Of a stretch of 64,000 nt of DNA, positions 1 through 14,225 are shown in pieces. Made by a program: the position numbers and the translations under genes. Below the pieces are notes generated by a model. The model did not search any database. It worked only from the letters and a program-made list of their open reading frames with translations, and had not been told where the DNA came from. Numbering within the stretch: position 1 is the first letter of the stretch; each line of letters starts with the position of its first letter. Source of the stretch: Latrodectus hesperus (Eukaryota; Arthropoda; Arachnida; Araneae; Theridiidae). Location: assembly GCA_037975125.1 (NCBI GenBank), contig CM075852.1:3378214-3442213 (forward strand), given 5' to 3'.

Positions 1-187
1 AAGGCAATTTAAGCAAGATACAAAAACAAGATAACAGTGTCTTTTTTAAGAGCGATATCTATGTTTTAAAAACATTTACAAAAAATTACAAAAGACTTTA
101 AGGAAATGGTTATTCTTAAGTAAAGTACTCTCAATATTTCACAATAACACACAACACTTAACACTATTTACATAAATACTTACGTAA

Positions 188-1434
<1,247 letters not shown>

Positions 1435-1446
1435 AATTTTAATCAT

Positions 1447-1800
1447 TCGGCCTTCCGTTCTGAAGGGCGGGGTTCGCTTCCCAATGCCGCCAAAGACCCA
1501 CCGGTTGCATGGGATATGCGTGCTCGTTAAATCTGTAGAATTGAAAGTCCTGTAATTGGTCGTTGAGCAGTTACCATGGGTGAAATAGTCTGGAGAAAAT
1601 TTCCTAACTCTTCAGATCTATGTCAAAATAAAGGAAATGGATACTCTGGTGGCGTCATCTATCGGAGGAATTTAGAGCAAAGTCGTACTTTAAACTTTGT
1701 GGTGCTCTGATTAAACGAAAGACGCACTCTACTGAATAAAATTTGAATAGCTCTACTGTTCAAGTGGCGAGTTTGGCTTGTCCAAGTGTCATAAGTAACA
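1447..1800 (+). mobile_element. tRNA-derived SINE with divergent head
   Basis: The element is bounded by a perfect 12-bp target-site duplication, aattttaatcat, at 1435-1446 and 1801-1812. A pol III B-box match (ggttcgcttcc) lies at 1471-1481. The 3' part, from about 1675, matches the 3' part of the SINEs at 25824-26135 (minus) and 59017-59323: shared phrases are gagcaaagtcgtactttaa and cttgtccaagtgtcat, followed by a short AAC-type tail. The middle section is different from those copies, so this is either a separate subfamily sharing the tail or a chimera. No protein is encoded. Confidence 0.8.
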
Positions 1801-1812
1801 AATTTTAATCAT

Positions 1813-4367
1813 GCTCTATGTTGATGGCTTATAGTGACACAGATACAACGCTGAATTGTATGTAATGTTCAGTGAGGCTGATGTAGTTAGACATGGCAGT
1901 CGTATGTCAGTGAGTTTCAGCAGAATTGCCATTTAAAAAGGTCTAATATATTTTTAAGAAATAATACCTTAGCATTAAATAGAAAATATTTTTTTATAAA
2001 TATTATAAAAGAACAGTATAATTTTACACACAAAAAGCAGCATTATTCCCTATTTACTTTACATTGAGATAAACAAAACTATAATTTTTTTCACTGTCAT
2101 TTTTATTCTTTAATAACTTCTCATCGCAACTGTTTTTGAGTTTAATGTATCCTAACAATAGAAAATAGTTTCTCAAATTTTAACTCCATCAAATAATATT
2201 AAAAGTTTCTAAATTACAAACATATTCTCAAACAATAAAAAAAAATTTTGTCGGAAAAAAGTTGAAAAATCAAATCCCTTAATAAATATTGATAAGTATA
2301 TATTTGCAAATTCTTAACTCATTCATATTTTTTATTTCTATAAAGTATTTTGCTATGTAAATAAATATGCTATTGATCTTATATTTCTTCTATTAAAGCA
2401 GCTGTTTAAATTTTGCAATATTTACTAAATTTTGACGATTTTTCACACATTTAGAATTTATTCTGACTTTTATTTCGATTCATTAATCAGTTTGTTATAT
2501 ATATAATTATAAAATAGCCTGTGGAATTCTCATATTAATGAAAGCATTTTTAAGATCCTAATCTTCAATTTTGTGAAAACTACTACAATATTTTTAAAAA
2601 ATTCAGTTATTCAAATTTTCAAAATAAATGTTTGACATTCATACTAAGTATTAAATGCCATTATTTGACCGATACATTTACTTTTGAAGGCGAATTATTA
2701 TTTTATATCATGAAAAAAATATTAATAAATAGGAGAGCTTTTAGCAATAAAATGATGATAATTCAATTTGTCCATTTTTAGTATTGATAAAAAATAAATA
2801 AATTTAAGTACATTTTAAAGATTTCTCTCGTACGAAGAGCAAAATCTGCGCTAAAAAAACGTATGACTGTATTTTCGAATAGGAAAATAAACGTAACTGC
2901 AATGAAATTTTATTTACTAAGAAATAATCTCAATAATAATAATATTTTTTGATCAAAATTGGGCAGAAAAATGTAGCGAAATTCTCTAAGTGAAGTTAAA
3001 TAGGTAAATACATTTTTATATACAAAAGATTGATTACTTTGATAATAAAGTATTGAAGAAAATATGCAGGTGAAAAAAATAAAAGATAGCATTATTTTAA
3101 CTTTCATTAAAAATAAATGATTTTTGCCAAATGTCAGGAAGTCACTTTAACTATACTTTTCTTACAATTGCATACATCATATTTTTATTGCTCATTTAAT
3201 GCCGCAATTTAAAGTGTTTATTATATACTTTATAAAAGAAAGGCATTTATGCATATGAGAGGATTGAAACGAGAACCAATATGATTTTGTAAGAAAATAT
3301 ATCATTCCTAAAAATAGTTTTTACTATGGATAAAATATTAATTCAAATATTAATTTCACGAATAATTCAAATGTTCATCGCATAATATTTGCTTTTTCTC
3401 TATCAATAAATAATGTGATATAAAAGAATTTAAGGATATTTACTCAAGTTTCATTTTTTATTTTTAATAATACTTTACTATTTTATAATTTAGGTATTCA
3501 ATTTTTAGTATAATAAAAGGAAATTTGTTTATGCAAGTTGTTATTAGTTGCCTAGAAGCTATTCACTTATACCAGTAGGTGTGAGTATAAAAATTTTACT
3601 CAAAATCTTTTTTTAAACAAAAATTTAGTTTACTGGTGCTGCCATCTATGGAACTTTTCTTAAAACATCTCATCAAAATTATGTATTTCAGTTATGTATG
3701 TGTACAAATTATTATTTCCTTTATCATTTCGTTCATCTAAGATAAATAAACAAAGGCTTCCTTCATAAAAAATTAGTTTTTATATTTATTTTCTCAAATT
3801 TAATTACTTTATACTTTAATTTATAAAATAATATATATTATACTTCCTGAAAATTTATCATTTAATTTGATGACATAATGTTTGAAGATAAATAATACAT
3901 AAATGTTTGAATTAAATAATTGAACAAGATTAAAATTTTGCTCATATATTTTTATAATTTTAAATTATGAAGTTTTTGAAATTATAATAGTTTAACTATT
4001 TACATAAACAATTAATAATTTAAATTAAAATATTCGACTGATAGAAATATTATTAAAAAGTTAATAGTTAAAAAATAAATACCTTTTAATAATAATACTT
4101 GAATACATATAATAACAATTTTGTTTATTGATAATTTTCTTAAAAATTATAATCTAACAAATCCACTGGTCTCATCTATTAAAAAACAAGAAGTGAAAAA
4201 AACAAAAGGCAAATTACTATCCTTTAAAAAAAGAAATTGTTCTCTCTTTTGGGAAAATATAAAATACCCTAAGAGAGTAACCATCTTTTGGCAATTTTAA
4301 CTTCGATATATTACCTTTTTAAATCAAATTCACCTTTTATTTGTGTTACAAAAATATTTGTTTTTAA
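1813..4367. other. AT-rich stretch without a recognisable gene
   Basis: The sequence is strongly AT-rich with frequent stops on both strands. A 65-codon open frame at 2910-3107 (minus) has no recognisable domain and lies in low-complexity sequence, so I do not call it. A GCTGCCATCTATGG motif at about 3637-3650 belongs to the motif series described in the findings. Confidence 0.6.
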
Positions 4368-4440
4368 TGGGTTGGAAGGAAAGTTCTGTCCTATTTTGAA
4401 GAAAATATTTGAATTCGTTTATAAAAATACGTGTTTAATA

Positions 4441-5458
4441 TTAATCAATTATGTATGATCCTTTATTTTTAACAACCTGTTGCCATCTTTCAGGTAACCT
4501 GTGAATTCCTGTTTTGTAGAAGTTCTCGTCCTTGTATATAAAATAATCATTCAACTGCCTTAGAAACACGTTCAAAAGACTTGAATTTTTTTCCCGTTAG
4601 ATAATTTTGCAGAAATCTGAAAAGGTAATAATCAGATGGTGCAATGCCAGGTGAAAACGGTGGGTGACTAAGGACTTCCCATTCTTACGCATTCAGTTTT
4701 TGTTGTGCCACAATTGCAGTATGCGGTCGAGCATTATTGTGGGGGAACACTATTCGTTTTCTACACGCTAATGCAGGCCTTATTTCTTTGATAGCTGCAT
4801 TCTATTTATCCAGCTGATTGCAGTACAGATTTGCGTTAATGTTTGTTCCCGGTTTCAGCAACTCACGGTACACTGTACTTTTACTGTCCCACCACAAAAC
4901 AAAGCAGTACTTTTCGTTGATGAATACTTGGTTTTGGGACTTTTGCTGATGATGTTCCTGGTTTGCAGTAATATTATTTTCGTAAGGAAAAAAAACTTTT
5001 CATCTCCAGTAACCAGTAGTCTAAAAACGGCTCCACATTGTGTCTAATCAGATGTGATGAACACATTTTTACACGATCAGACAAATTCTTTTCCTTTAAT
5101 TCATGTGGAACCCAAACACTTTGCTTTAAAACAAACCAAAGAGATTTAATGTTATCTGTAACAGTTGTATGATGAATGCCTAACTCTTCTGCAATTTATC
5201 GACTTGTTAAATGTGGGTTATTTTCCAACATGAATCGCATAACATCATTATCGATCTTGGATGGTCGTCCACATCGATCACTTTCTTGGAGGCTCAGATC
5301 CCCGGAGCGAAATTTGCTAAGCCATTTTTGACAAGTATGAACATTTACAAATCTTTTCCAAAAACCGCTCATAAATTTTTACATGCAACTAATGCGTTGC
5401 TTCCTTTTTGAAATTCATACAAAATGAAGTGTCGTAAATGCACTTTATCTACTGACAT
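4441..5458 (-). pseudogene. mariner-family transposase, decayed
   Basis: Read on the minus strand, this is a near full-length mariner (DD34D) transposase relic of about 340 codons; family members are about 345 aa. The order of recognisable pieces is an N-terminal start near 5458, a helix-turn-helix segment (NNPHLTSR, IAEELGIHHTTV), the VWVPHEL linker, a first catalytic Asp in TGDEK, the block ending CFVLWWDSKSTVYREL, HNNARPHTAIV, and SHPPFSPGIAPSDYYLF. The second catalytic Asp is replaced by Asn (HNN instead of HDN), while the third is kept 35 residues on, giving the 34-residue spacing. Several in-frame stops (for example after LTSR and before EWEVL) and frameshifts break it. The relic ends with KNKGSYIID and a stop at 4441-4443. 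It therefore encodes no active enzyme. Terminal repeats are only weakly discernible, near 4370 and 5556. Confidence 0.92.
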
Positions 5459-5894
5459 GTTTCTTCGCTTTAAATATCACAAGTAAATAATGAACGGTAA
5501 AAAAGGACTCCTTTTATACTATACAGCAGCTGAAAAAAATCCGAATGACTCACTAGCCAATTTTTTTTATTAAAAAAAAAAAAAAAAAAAAATCGCTTGC
5601 CTATTTAAAATACGACAGAGCTTTCCCTCCAATCTATTATAAGGTGCACTGGTTGTGTAAAACTTAAGCACCATGTGTTTTCTTGCCATTACTCCACGAG
5701 AAATCATCTGATTGATATGAGATTCGGCAATGAAAGACAATATTCTGTACTTCAGTGGTAAGGAAAGCATTGTTGCTCATAAATGAAAACAATGCATACA
5801 GTATTACGAAATCAAACGAGAAAGGCTTTTTTTGAACTCATAGTATCGATATACATGATAATCTGTCCTGAAGAAGAACCACAAGGAGATGTTC
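5459..5894. other. spacer between mariner and Tc1 relics
   Basis: This holds the likely 5' flank and right end of the mariner copy, a 21-base A run at 5572-5592, and sequence downstream of the Tc1 relic. An open frame at 5570-5770 (minus) runs into the poly-A complement and is not credible as a gene. Confidence 0.6.
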
Positions 5895-6660
5895 TTAAGT
5901 ATGGGATTCGTCCTTTCTTACTGCATTGGTTGCTTTACACCAATTCTCCAAATTCAGAACCAGATTGTCCATCTGTTCTTAAATTGTAAATGTCCAACTC
6001 TCAAACAACATTTGTTTCAGTTGTTGGGTGTTCTCATTTTGTGGAAGATGTAATCGTGCCGTAAGGCGTCTCTACAAAGCATTCACACATCTTCAATGGG
6101 ATTTAAATCAGAAGAGTGCACTGTGCAATCCATTCGAGTGTTGTCTTTCTTTTCCAGTGCCAGTGAAAAGCATGACACCGATATGGACCTGTATTGTCAT
6201 TTATAAAATGGAAATCTTCAGCATTGGCACCTTAAAAAAGATGCACATAAGGAGGGTCACTTACAATAGTGATGTCTGGTTACAGAATCTCTGTCGAAAG
6301 CGTGAGCAGTGCTCACCTGTTGAGCGTAGTGTCATCCCAGAGGACAATTCCAGGATCACCAGTCTTTTTCCATGATGTTCCTGGGAAGAACCTTAAATTG
6401 TCTTCCAGAAGGACTATTCACAATGGACTTGATTCACTAGTCACAAGGGAGGAAACCCAGAAAATTTCCAAGCACCCACTCTGACAGCTGTGTATTTATA
6501 GAAGACATAATCACAATATCTATCTTCTTTTGTATAGTTATTGGATGGATCAATGCCAAGACCTAATGCTCCAAAAAGCACCATCTTACCTGTAAGCCAT
6601 AGCGAGCTCCCATTAAGGAACATGCATCACTTTTCCACTCCGATTTTTCATTTACCTCAG
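5895..6660 (-). pseudogene. Tc1-type transposase, C-terminal two thirds, decayed
   Basis: On the minus strand several frames together give Tc1-family signatures in the right order. These are GIVLWDDTTLNR (equivalent of the usual GI.VWGGI..NGRT block), SDPPYVHLF, FINDNTGPYRCHAF (the region of the second catalytic Asp), HSSDLNPIEDV (the third catalytic block, normally SPDLNPIEHVWD), NTQQLKQMLFESW, and a C-terminus WCKATNAVRKDESHT followed by a stop at 5895-5897. Frameshifts and stops separate the blocks. The N-terminal DNA-binding region is not recognisable; sequence at 6500-6660 is open but does not show a clear helix-turn-helix. Tc1 transposases catalyse cut-and-paste movement at TA sites. 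This copy is dead, and more decayed than the mariner next to it. The boundary near 6660 is approximate. Confidence 0.78.
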
Positions 6661-9600
6661 AAGAACCTCGATACTACCTTATTCAAGGTCTTCATTGTCC
6701 GAAAGGGGCTGCCTGTTTGACAAAATGAAGCTCCTCCAATAAAACGTATTACAGTCATAAAACCTTCCTAAGTCTATAAAATTATTTGCAATATTATGTG
6801 ATAAGTTTATAATTTTTGCTATTTCTCTGTTCTATTTTCCACACAACTTAAATACATCGATTTCCCCTTCTCACTCAATCCGTGAAAGAGTTCAGCTGTG
6901 ACCTATTTTTTTGATTTTTCCCTTGATGTTTAGACTTATTTTAATACTTCCACAAAACAAGCTTAATGCCACAATAAGGTTAAACTATGATATTTAAGCA
7001 AATTTTCTGAAATATGAAGTATTGGTACTACTATATATAAAGGAAGACATATATTTTCGAAACAGTATCTCGATGAAACGTTTCGTATAATAAACAGGAT
7101 TTTATTTTTACTTGTAGCGCCCTCTATCTGCAGCGATACCCATGGCATCGTCAACGGGAAGGCCAGTCCCTCTCCAACAACCGACGGTATGAGACATGTC
7201 CACATGACTCTCATGTTTATTTTTTTCTTCAAATTTAAATGTTTTAGTTGTTATTTAGTATTATTTGTAGTATCTGTGTTGTGCTCAAATTGTACCTAAA
7301 ATTGTAATAAAACATTTTGAGCTATTTAAGGAACCTATTTCTTTGTTCCTATTAAAGCAGCTACACGCTACATACTTATTTATTTTCAAAAACTACTTAT
7401 TAAATAATTTTAACGATTATTATATGATTATCTCGATTAAAAACTTATTCTGATTCTTAATTAGCAGTCGAAATGTGAGTGGACGTATAATTTCTTATGC
7501 ACAATAACCTATGAAGACAAGATGTATTTATCGGTTATGTATGGGTAGCGTACGTAGGATATAAGAAGGTATTCTAATAATAATTTAATATTTCTTAGTA
7601 ACTTTTTTAGGAACTGCTTTAGAAATCAAAATATTACAATTACAATTCAGGAAATCGAGCACATAATTTCTTTAAAATATATTATCCTTCGTATATTCTT
7701 TCTTTTGGTGCCCAAAAAGTTTCTTGAAAATATAAAAAAAAATTGATATAATTATGAAATCTTTCATATGTTATTTATAACTTCTTAGATGGTGAAAAGT
7801 TGTTTTAAAGTATATTTAAAATATTTAAAGCATGCTTTAATTACGGTATTTTATAAGGAAATATTGTACGCAATTATTATTTTATACTTTTTAAAATATT
7901 TGTTTTACATGATAATAAAGAGAGGTGCAATTAGCATTTTTTCATAAAGGTGTATTCCTTTTCATGGATAATATCGATTTATAAGAATTTTTATTTGCTC
8001 TTGCATAGAGAATAATTGCACAAATAGTGCTTAAATTCTTCGGTTACATTAAGTTACTAAACATTAAGTATGGCAACACTAAGATCGGTGTAATTTTTCA
8101 TAAAATGTTTTTAAATTTTGTATGAGAAATTAAAATGTCTGCATCCAATCTTTTCATCACTTATTAACTAAAATTAATTTAAAATTCAAATGGATTTTTT
8201 AAAATATGTAGTGTTTAATAAACGGAATCATATCGATATTGTTATCAAACTAATATTTCCTTTCAGCGCTGTAAATAATTAATTAAAAATCGATAAAAAA
8301 GTGAAATGTATTCCTTTTTTTGTACTAAGTTTAATTTTTCTTAAGAGTCTTAATTAATTACTGAACATTTACGATTTGTATTAAGTGTGATGCAGGTAAA
8401 AATTTAAAATCATTGCCTATCAGATAAATGTTCATTTTATATAAAAATATTAATAAATGCAATAATTTTGAGAATTTTATCCACTTGTAAAATTTTAAGA
8501 CACGGTTTGAAATCCATTTTTTGTTTTTAAAATATCTCTTCAATGAAAAAGTAAAACAAACTTGTGCGATAAAAAAGGATTAAAGGAGGAGGAAAGATAC
8601 AGAAGATTAAGCCACTAATTAATTTTTAAATTTTAGAAATTTCTTCATATAATTAGAATATAATTGTAATTTCCGTTCTGAAATAAATGAAGATTCGTAA
8701 AGTCAATATGAAATAAATTTAATAACTTTCTTTTTAATAACATTTTCATTTAAAAAAATAATAATGCCAGTTTTACTACAGCTTGATAGAAAACTTTATA
8801 TCATAAATAAAGTAAGTTTGATTGAATATTATTATGTTCCTTATGCTATCGCCATCATAAACATAAATTTTAATAAAAAAAAGTTTATAAAAATCATTTG
8901 GCAGCTTTTTAATCGTAATTTATCTTTTCTTAAGACATCTTGACATCCTAAAATATCTACTTCTTATTTGATATTAATATGCATACGATATGATTATCAT
9001 TGTGGTGCTTTAACAACAATAATCATATCTCATAATATCAATAAGATATGATTATATTGAGGATATTTTTAAGACTACCTCAAATATGTTATAAATATCA
9101 AAGATTGTAAATATCATGGCATCACTTAATTTTTTATGAGCAGAACTAAGGTTGTTGATTTACTGCTCAAAAATCAAAAATTCATTACACTAAAAGGAAA
9201 TGTAAATTCTTATTTTTCCAGGTGGTTGTTAGTATTAGGATATGGAATATACGCATTTAAAGCAAACTATGATGATAATCTGAAAAACATTTTGCGAAAA
9301 CATAAAAAAATTAATTTTAAAATAACGTTTTGTTAGCATAGAATTCATCGATCGTTTTGTTACCAGAAAAAGAATGCCTTAAATGCTATATTATCATATG
9401 ACATAGAGATTATTATCTTTTTTTTGATTATGTTATGGCTTTAAAATTAAGGAAATTTTAAAGGCATAGTTTTTCTATTTTTTTGTCACTGTTCTGGCAT
9501 AACTGAGTATTGAAAGATATACATTTTTTTAAAACTTGATTTTGTTAGTGGATGATTAGAAAGATTTTATATATGAATAAGATGAGATTCTTTGCTAATG

Positions 9601-11290
9601 ATTTGATTAATTTTTTGAAAATTCTAAAGTTGATGTTATTTGTACATAATTTGCATAACAAAATGATATAAGCTATTGATTGAAAATATTTAAAAGTAAT
9701 ATTTATTATACTTTTGCTAATGGTATGCGTACGTTAAATTTTTATCTTATACAGTTAAATTCAATTTTCTTTTTATTTGTATAGCATTTTTAAGAGATTT
9801 TTGTGTTTATCACAATGTTATATCTCAGAAAAGAAAATCATTATTAAATGCAGTTAAAATTAAGAACTTATGATAAAATTTAAAAACCATTTCAAAGAAA
9901 ATTAAGAAAACAATACCCTCAAATGCAAACTCATTATGTTCTAAAGATTGAAGTTCTTAAGATTATGTTCTTAAGTATTATTTAGCTCAGAAGATAAACC
10001 AACCTTGCCATAATTGAGTAACATAGGTCAGATTTGGGCAATACTGATAAATTCCACAATTAGTGTGAATTTTAATGTTTACTTGACTCACATTAGAAAA
10101 TTGTTAACTTTGTTGTAATGATTTTTTTATCCATAACATTTTACTCCCCAAAATATTTTTTTGCTTTGGATATTGGATCATATTCATGTATTCAAGAAAG
10201 AAAAGTTCGAAATGTTCTTATGTATCTATCTACCATCAGATGTACCTGCTGAAATAAAAAGCTTTCATTCGAATAATTTGGTTCTTTATTTAGTCCAAGG
10301 TGAACCTAGAAGTTGGTTGTAGCTTTATGCTTTGCGGAGACATATGTCTTTATGTATTATGATTGATGACGTACCAACATACGTCATCAAGAGAAGATAT
10401 AAATTTTTATCATTTTTCCTATTATTGTGTAAGATTACAACACCTTAGCAACGAAACATTTTCTAAAAAAATATATATATTACATATTTCATAATATGTC
10501 TCTTTTGAAAACTTAAAAATTGTTTCTTGTTAAAATCACATCTGTTGTTCAGATATCACTTAGTTACAACAAGTTCAAATCTACTTATACTTTAATCTCA
10601 CAGTGACAATAAAAGAAACTATCCTATTATCGACACTTTTTTACATTTTTGCAAATGACTTCAGTTATATTTTTATTTTGGGGGAAATTTAATTTAATTT
10701 GATTATAAATAAAGAGACTTAGATATAAAATTAAATGAACAACTTTTATCCACTTCCTTTAAACCAAGAATTCAAAATATTCAAATAATCAGACATTATA
10801 CTTTCATAAATGCCTTAAAAATCTACTTCTTTAAAATATTACAGAACAAATTTACTTTCCGAAAAGATTTTGGTATTTCTATATAAAAAGAAAGCACTCA
10901 TTTCGTTGCTTGCGCAAACATTTATTAAAATGTATCCTTTCGTAACTTGAGTTATTTATTGAAATTTACTAATTAATAAAAAAAATATTTACTTAACATC
11001 CCGAGTTGTAAGTTAAAATTATAATGTTATTTTAGATTAGTTTCGATAGGAAAATTGTGTAAATTTACATCACGAATTTAACAAACCAGTAATTCAAAAG
11101 CAATGATGCAAATTATTAAGTTAAAATAAATCAAATAAACGTTATTAAGAATTACTTAATATCAGCTTCACAAATGCAATCTTAGAATATTATGCTTCAC
11201 TTAACATAATTTGGTTCTGAGAAAAGTCCAATTTCATGAAAGCGTTCGAATTTCATTTTAAAGAGCGCATCAAAAGCATATCGAATCAAA
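6661..11290. other. long AT-rich stretch without a recognisable gene
   Basis: No supported gene was found. An 89-codon frame at 6963-7232 (minus) overlaps a slightly GC-richer patch at 7110-7205, which includes TAGCGCCCTCTAT at 7115-7127, but shows no domain. Around 9000-9055 the blocks aataatcatatct and agatatgattat form an imperfect inverted repeat. The other short frames (8358-8543 minus, 9136-9336 plus) are AT-biased and unsupported. Confidence 0.6.
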
Positions 11291-14032
11291 ATATGTAAAT
11301 GATTGCGAGAAATGCAAATAAGGAAACAACTCAAGAACAAAAGTATTATAATATGCCACTAAGTAATCAAATATTTTTGCAGAGCAAAAATATAAGTTGT
11401 CTTCAAAATGAAGGTGGAAATTACTTCAGTTCAGCGCACACTCGTCTATATGTAAAGCAATCTAAAGAGAAGCATGAGATACTCTCGACCCAATCTCTTA
11501 CTTTATTTCATATTCAGAAACTTTAAAATTGCTTTCATCTTAACGACACATGTATTCCACGAAGGTGATATGGGACATACAGAAATTATAATAAATGTTT
11601 TGAAGGGAGTAGAATACACAAAGGAGGCGAGCCCGGCGGGTTTTGGTGCTTTGGATGAGTAATTAATCTAAGAAGCTTGTTTTCTTTTCAGAAACTTCTT
11701 TACATTTTTTAAAACTGTTTTTCGACGAAATGCTTTGTTAAGAGAAGCATTAAAAATTTGTCGTCGCGTCTGATTCTTATTTCGTTATTTTTATGAGTGT
11801 TAATGGAAAAATTGTTGTTTATTTTGCAGAAAAGCGACACAGGGATGTTTGTTGAAGTTTATTTATTTATTTTTTTCTCTTTTGCTATCCGAACGCTTGT
11901 GAATATACTCTTGCGGAAAGTGGAAATTTGAATCTAATTATAAAAGCATTTTTCGCAAACTTTGTTATTGATAGTAGAGAGAGTATGGAAATAAAATGCA
12001 TCTCACATTAGAGGTGAGCAATTAATGTTTTTTCTGCTGGAGGCTAACTATTTGTTAGATGCGAGCGTTAAAATACAATACGCGTTTTCTTGTCGTATAA
12101 TAGTATAAAAAGCGAAATGAATGATGTTACGGTTTGATAAATGTGCAAAATAGAGGAAAACTGTAAAGTTTTGAGGATTTATTATAAGAGGTAATCTCCC
12201 TTTTTTATGTGTGTGCTTTGAGTATGTCCATAAAAAAGGAATTGAATTTATGCGAAGAAATTCCATAGAATAAATATTTATTAAAGAGTAATAAAATCAT
12301 TATGGCTTTGCATAATGGAATTTTTGCGCAACCTCACATAATAAATTTAGATGAAATATACTTTTTTTTATTTAAGTATTATATTTCATGTAGAATTCAT
12401 TAAAATGCATGTAACATGTTAGTATGAATTTACTAAAATTAATAATATTGTCATCAGAGCGTTAAAAATTATGAATATATATTCATCTAACAAAAAATTA
12501 TTCAAAATAGTGATTGTTTCAGGAATTTCAAAATTTCTTTTTTATATAAAACATAGAAGGAAATTAATTTATTAAAACAATGTAAAAGTTTAATAAAGTG
12601 TTAGTTCTAAGTATAAAAATATTGTAAAAATGTTCCAAAATCTTTATAATAATTTATTGGTAGCAAATTTAATTTTTCAGAATAACGACAGATATTTCTA
12701 ATTTGATATTAATTTACCATCTGAAATCATATCTTATGATTAAAAACTTAATTATGCTATACAATAATAAAGACTATTATGAAATATAATCGTGAAAGGC
12801 TAAGGTTTTTCAAGAATTAATTGTTCTATCACGATAAATAATCCCTGAATCAGGAACGATAAAAATGAGTTTTTTTGCTAAAAATATTTTGAGAATACTT
12901 GTCAAACAATGTTTTTTAAAGACAAGAAAGTAATATATTAAATAATAAAGAAATATTTTATTCTTTACAAAATTAATCAACTTACAACTTTAGGTTACTT
13001 AATACGAGGATTATAATTATCATAATAGAAACAAGTATTTGACATGAAATGATGTCATTTATTAAAATGACGCTGTTCTAATAAAATCGAATGGCGGGGT
13101 ATTTCGTCTTATGAAGGTATTTTTTCACCAAAAAATATGTTTATTTGATAATCGTAATCGTACTCCTTATTTGTTTATCATTTTATTAGTTAAAAGTTGT
13201 AAATCGCTAAGAGTAATATTTTGGAATTTAGTTTGGTGATCATTCACAGATTTAAATATAATATGAGAAGTTTTGGAAAAAAATGTGGAACAAAGATCGG
13301 AAAATATTGAAATATAATGTATTTATATTTTAAAATTTTAATAGTTTTTTCATACACAGCAATTGATAAATACAGAAAGTTTATTTTTTAAATAAACAAT
13401 TCTTTGCGTACTTGTTCTGATGATTTTAAAAATGGAATCAACGGTTCTTTAATTGTTAAAATAAAGATCCAAATGAAATATTAACAATTACTAAAGTTAA
13501 GTGAACCATTTTTGGAAATTTGAAACTTTAATTCCATTTTTAGTGCCATCTTCAGTACATCACTATCGACGATATGATCTCAACGCGAAATACTAAATAC
13601 ATATGTATATTTAAAATGACTCTAATATATTTAAAGATTGATAATTAATAAAACAAAAGTTATGCATTTGGATTGAAAAAAGTGTACTAAATTATTTGCA
13701 AAAGAAAACTAGGAAAATTTTTCTTGTATCTATAAACAGCACATATGCTGAATAAATTACAAAAATTAAAACAAGACTTTTTACATATACATTTATAGGT
13801 AAATATGTTTTGCATATATGTGTATGTAAAATGTTTTGTCATTATATAGTGAAGGGAAATTGTATTCGATTGTAATTCATGTAAATTATTTTAATGAATG
13901 TATACACTTTACTCATTACCGCAATGCTCCTGCTTGAATAAAATACGATTTACATTTATTCAGTTAGTTTACACTAAAAGAGAACTTCATTTTAATATAT
14001 ACAGAACATTTAAAGATATAATTGACAATTAT
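11291..14032. other. AT-rich stretch; small GC-richer patch, no supported gene
   Basis: Overlapping short frames at 11299-11526 and 11474-11662 (plus) are not recognisable. The end of the second lies in an unusually GC-rich 30 bp at about 11623-11655 that encodes EASPAGFGALDE before a stop. It could be the edge of an exon, but no splice acceptor or homologous domain is evident. The rest, up to the target-site duplication of the retrotransposon, contains only AT-rich sequence. Confidence 0.5.
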
Positions 14033-14046
14033 ATACCATTATGAAA
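14033..14046. repeat. target-site duplication, left copy
   Basis: ATACCATTATGAAA is identical to 19103-19116 and defines the 5' boundary of the LINE. The flanking bases differ (next bases ATGA here, TTAT on the right), so the repeat is at least 14 bp and stops there. Confidence 0.93.
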
Positions 14047-14225
14047 ATGAGAGGCTAAATTAAAAGATAAAAACGAAAACATCAGAGAACTGGATGGGAG
14101 CGGAAATTCAGAGTTCCGAAGCCTTCATTTTGGATTCTTCATTCACAGTAGGCTGAAAGCATTTTAAATTTTCAATCAAAGTAGGCTGAAGGCATTTTTG
14201 ATTCTTCAATCAAAGCAAACTAATT
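14047..14225 (+). promoter_or_regulatory. LINE 5' UTR, presumed internal promoter
   Basis: This untranslated leader lies between the target-site duplication and the ORF1 start. Full-length non-LTR elements usually carry an internal pol II promoter here; that role is inferred from the family. The last 80 bases hold two and a half copies of a repeat of about 34 bp (next entry). Confidence 0.6.
14138..14220 (+). repeat. short tandem repeats in the LINE 5' UTR
   Basis: Units start at about 14138 (ttcattcacagtaggctga), 14171 (ttcaatcaaagtaggctga) and 14205 (ttcaatcaaagcaaac, partial). The period is 33-34 bp and the conserved core is tcaaagtaggctgaaggcat. Leader repeats of this kind can act as reiterated promoter modules in LINEs, but that function is not shown here. 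Confidence 0.75.

Noticed and set aside
5211..5411. 66-codon plus-strand frame
   Set aside because: Antisense to the mariner helix-turn-helix region; the minus strand explains the sequence.
6028..6484. Plus-strand frames of 115 and 71 codons
   Set aside because: They run antisense to Tc1 blocks recognisable on the minus strand.
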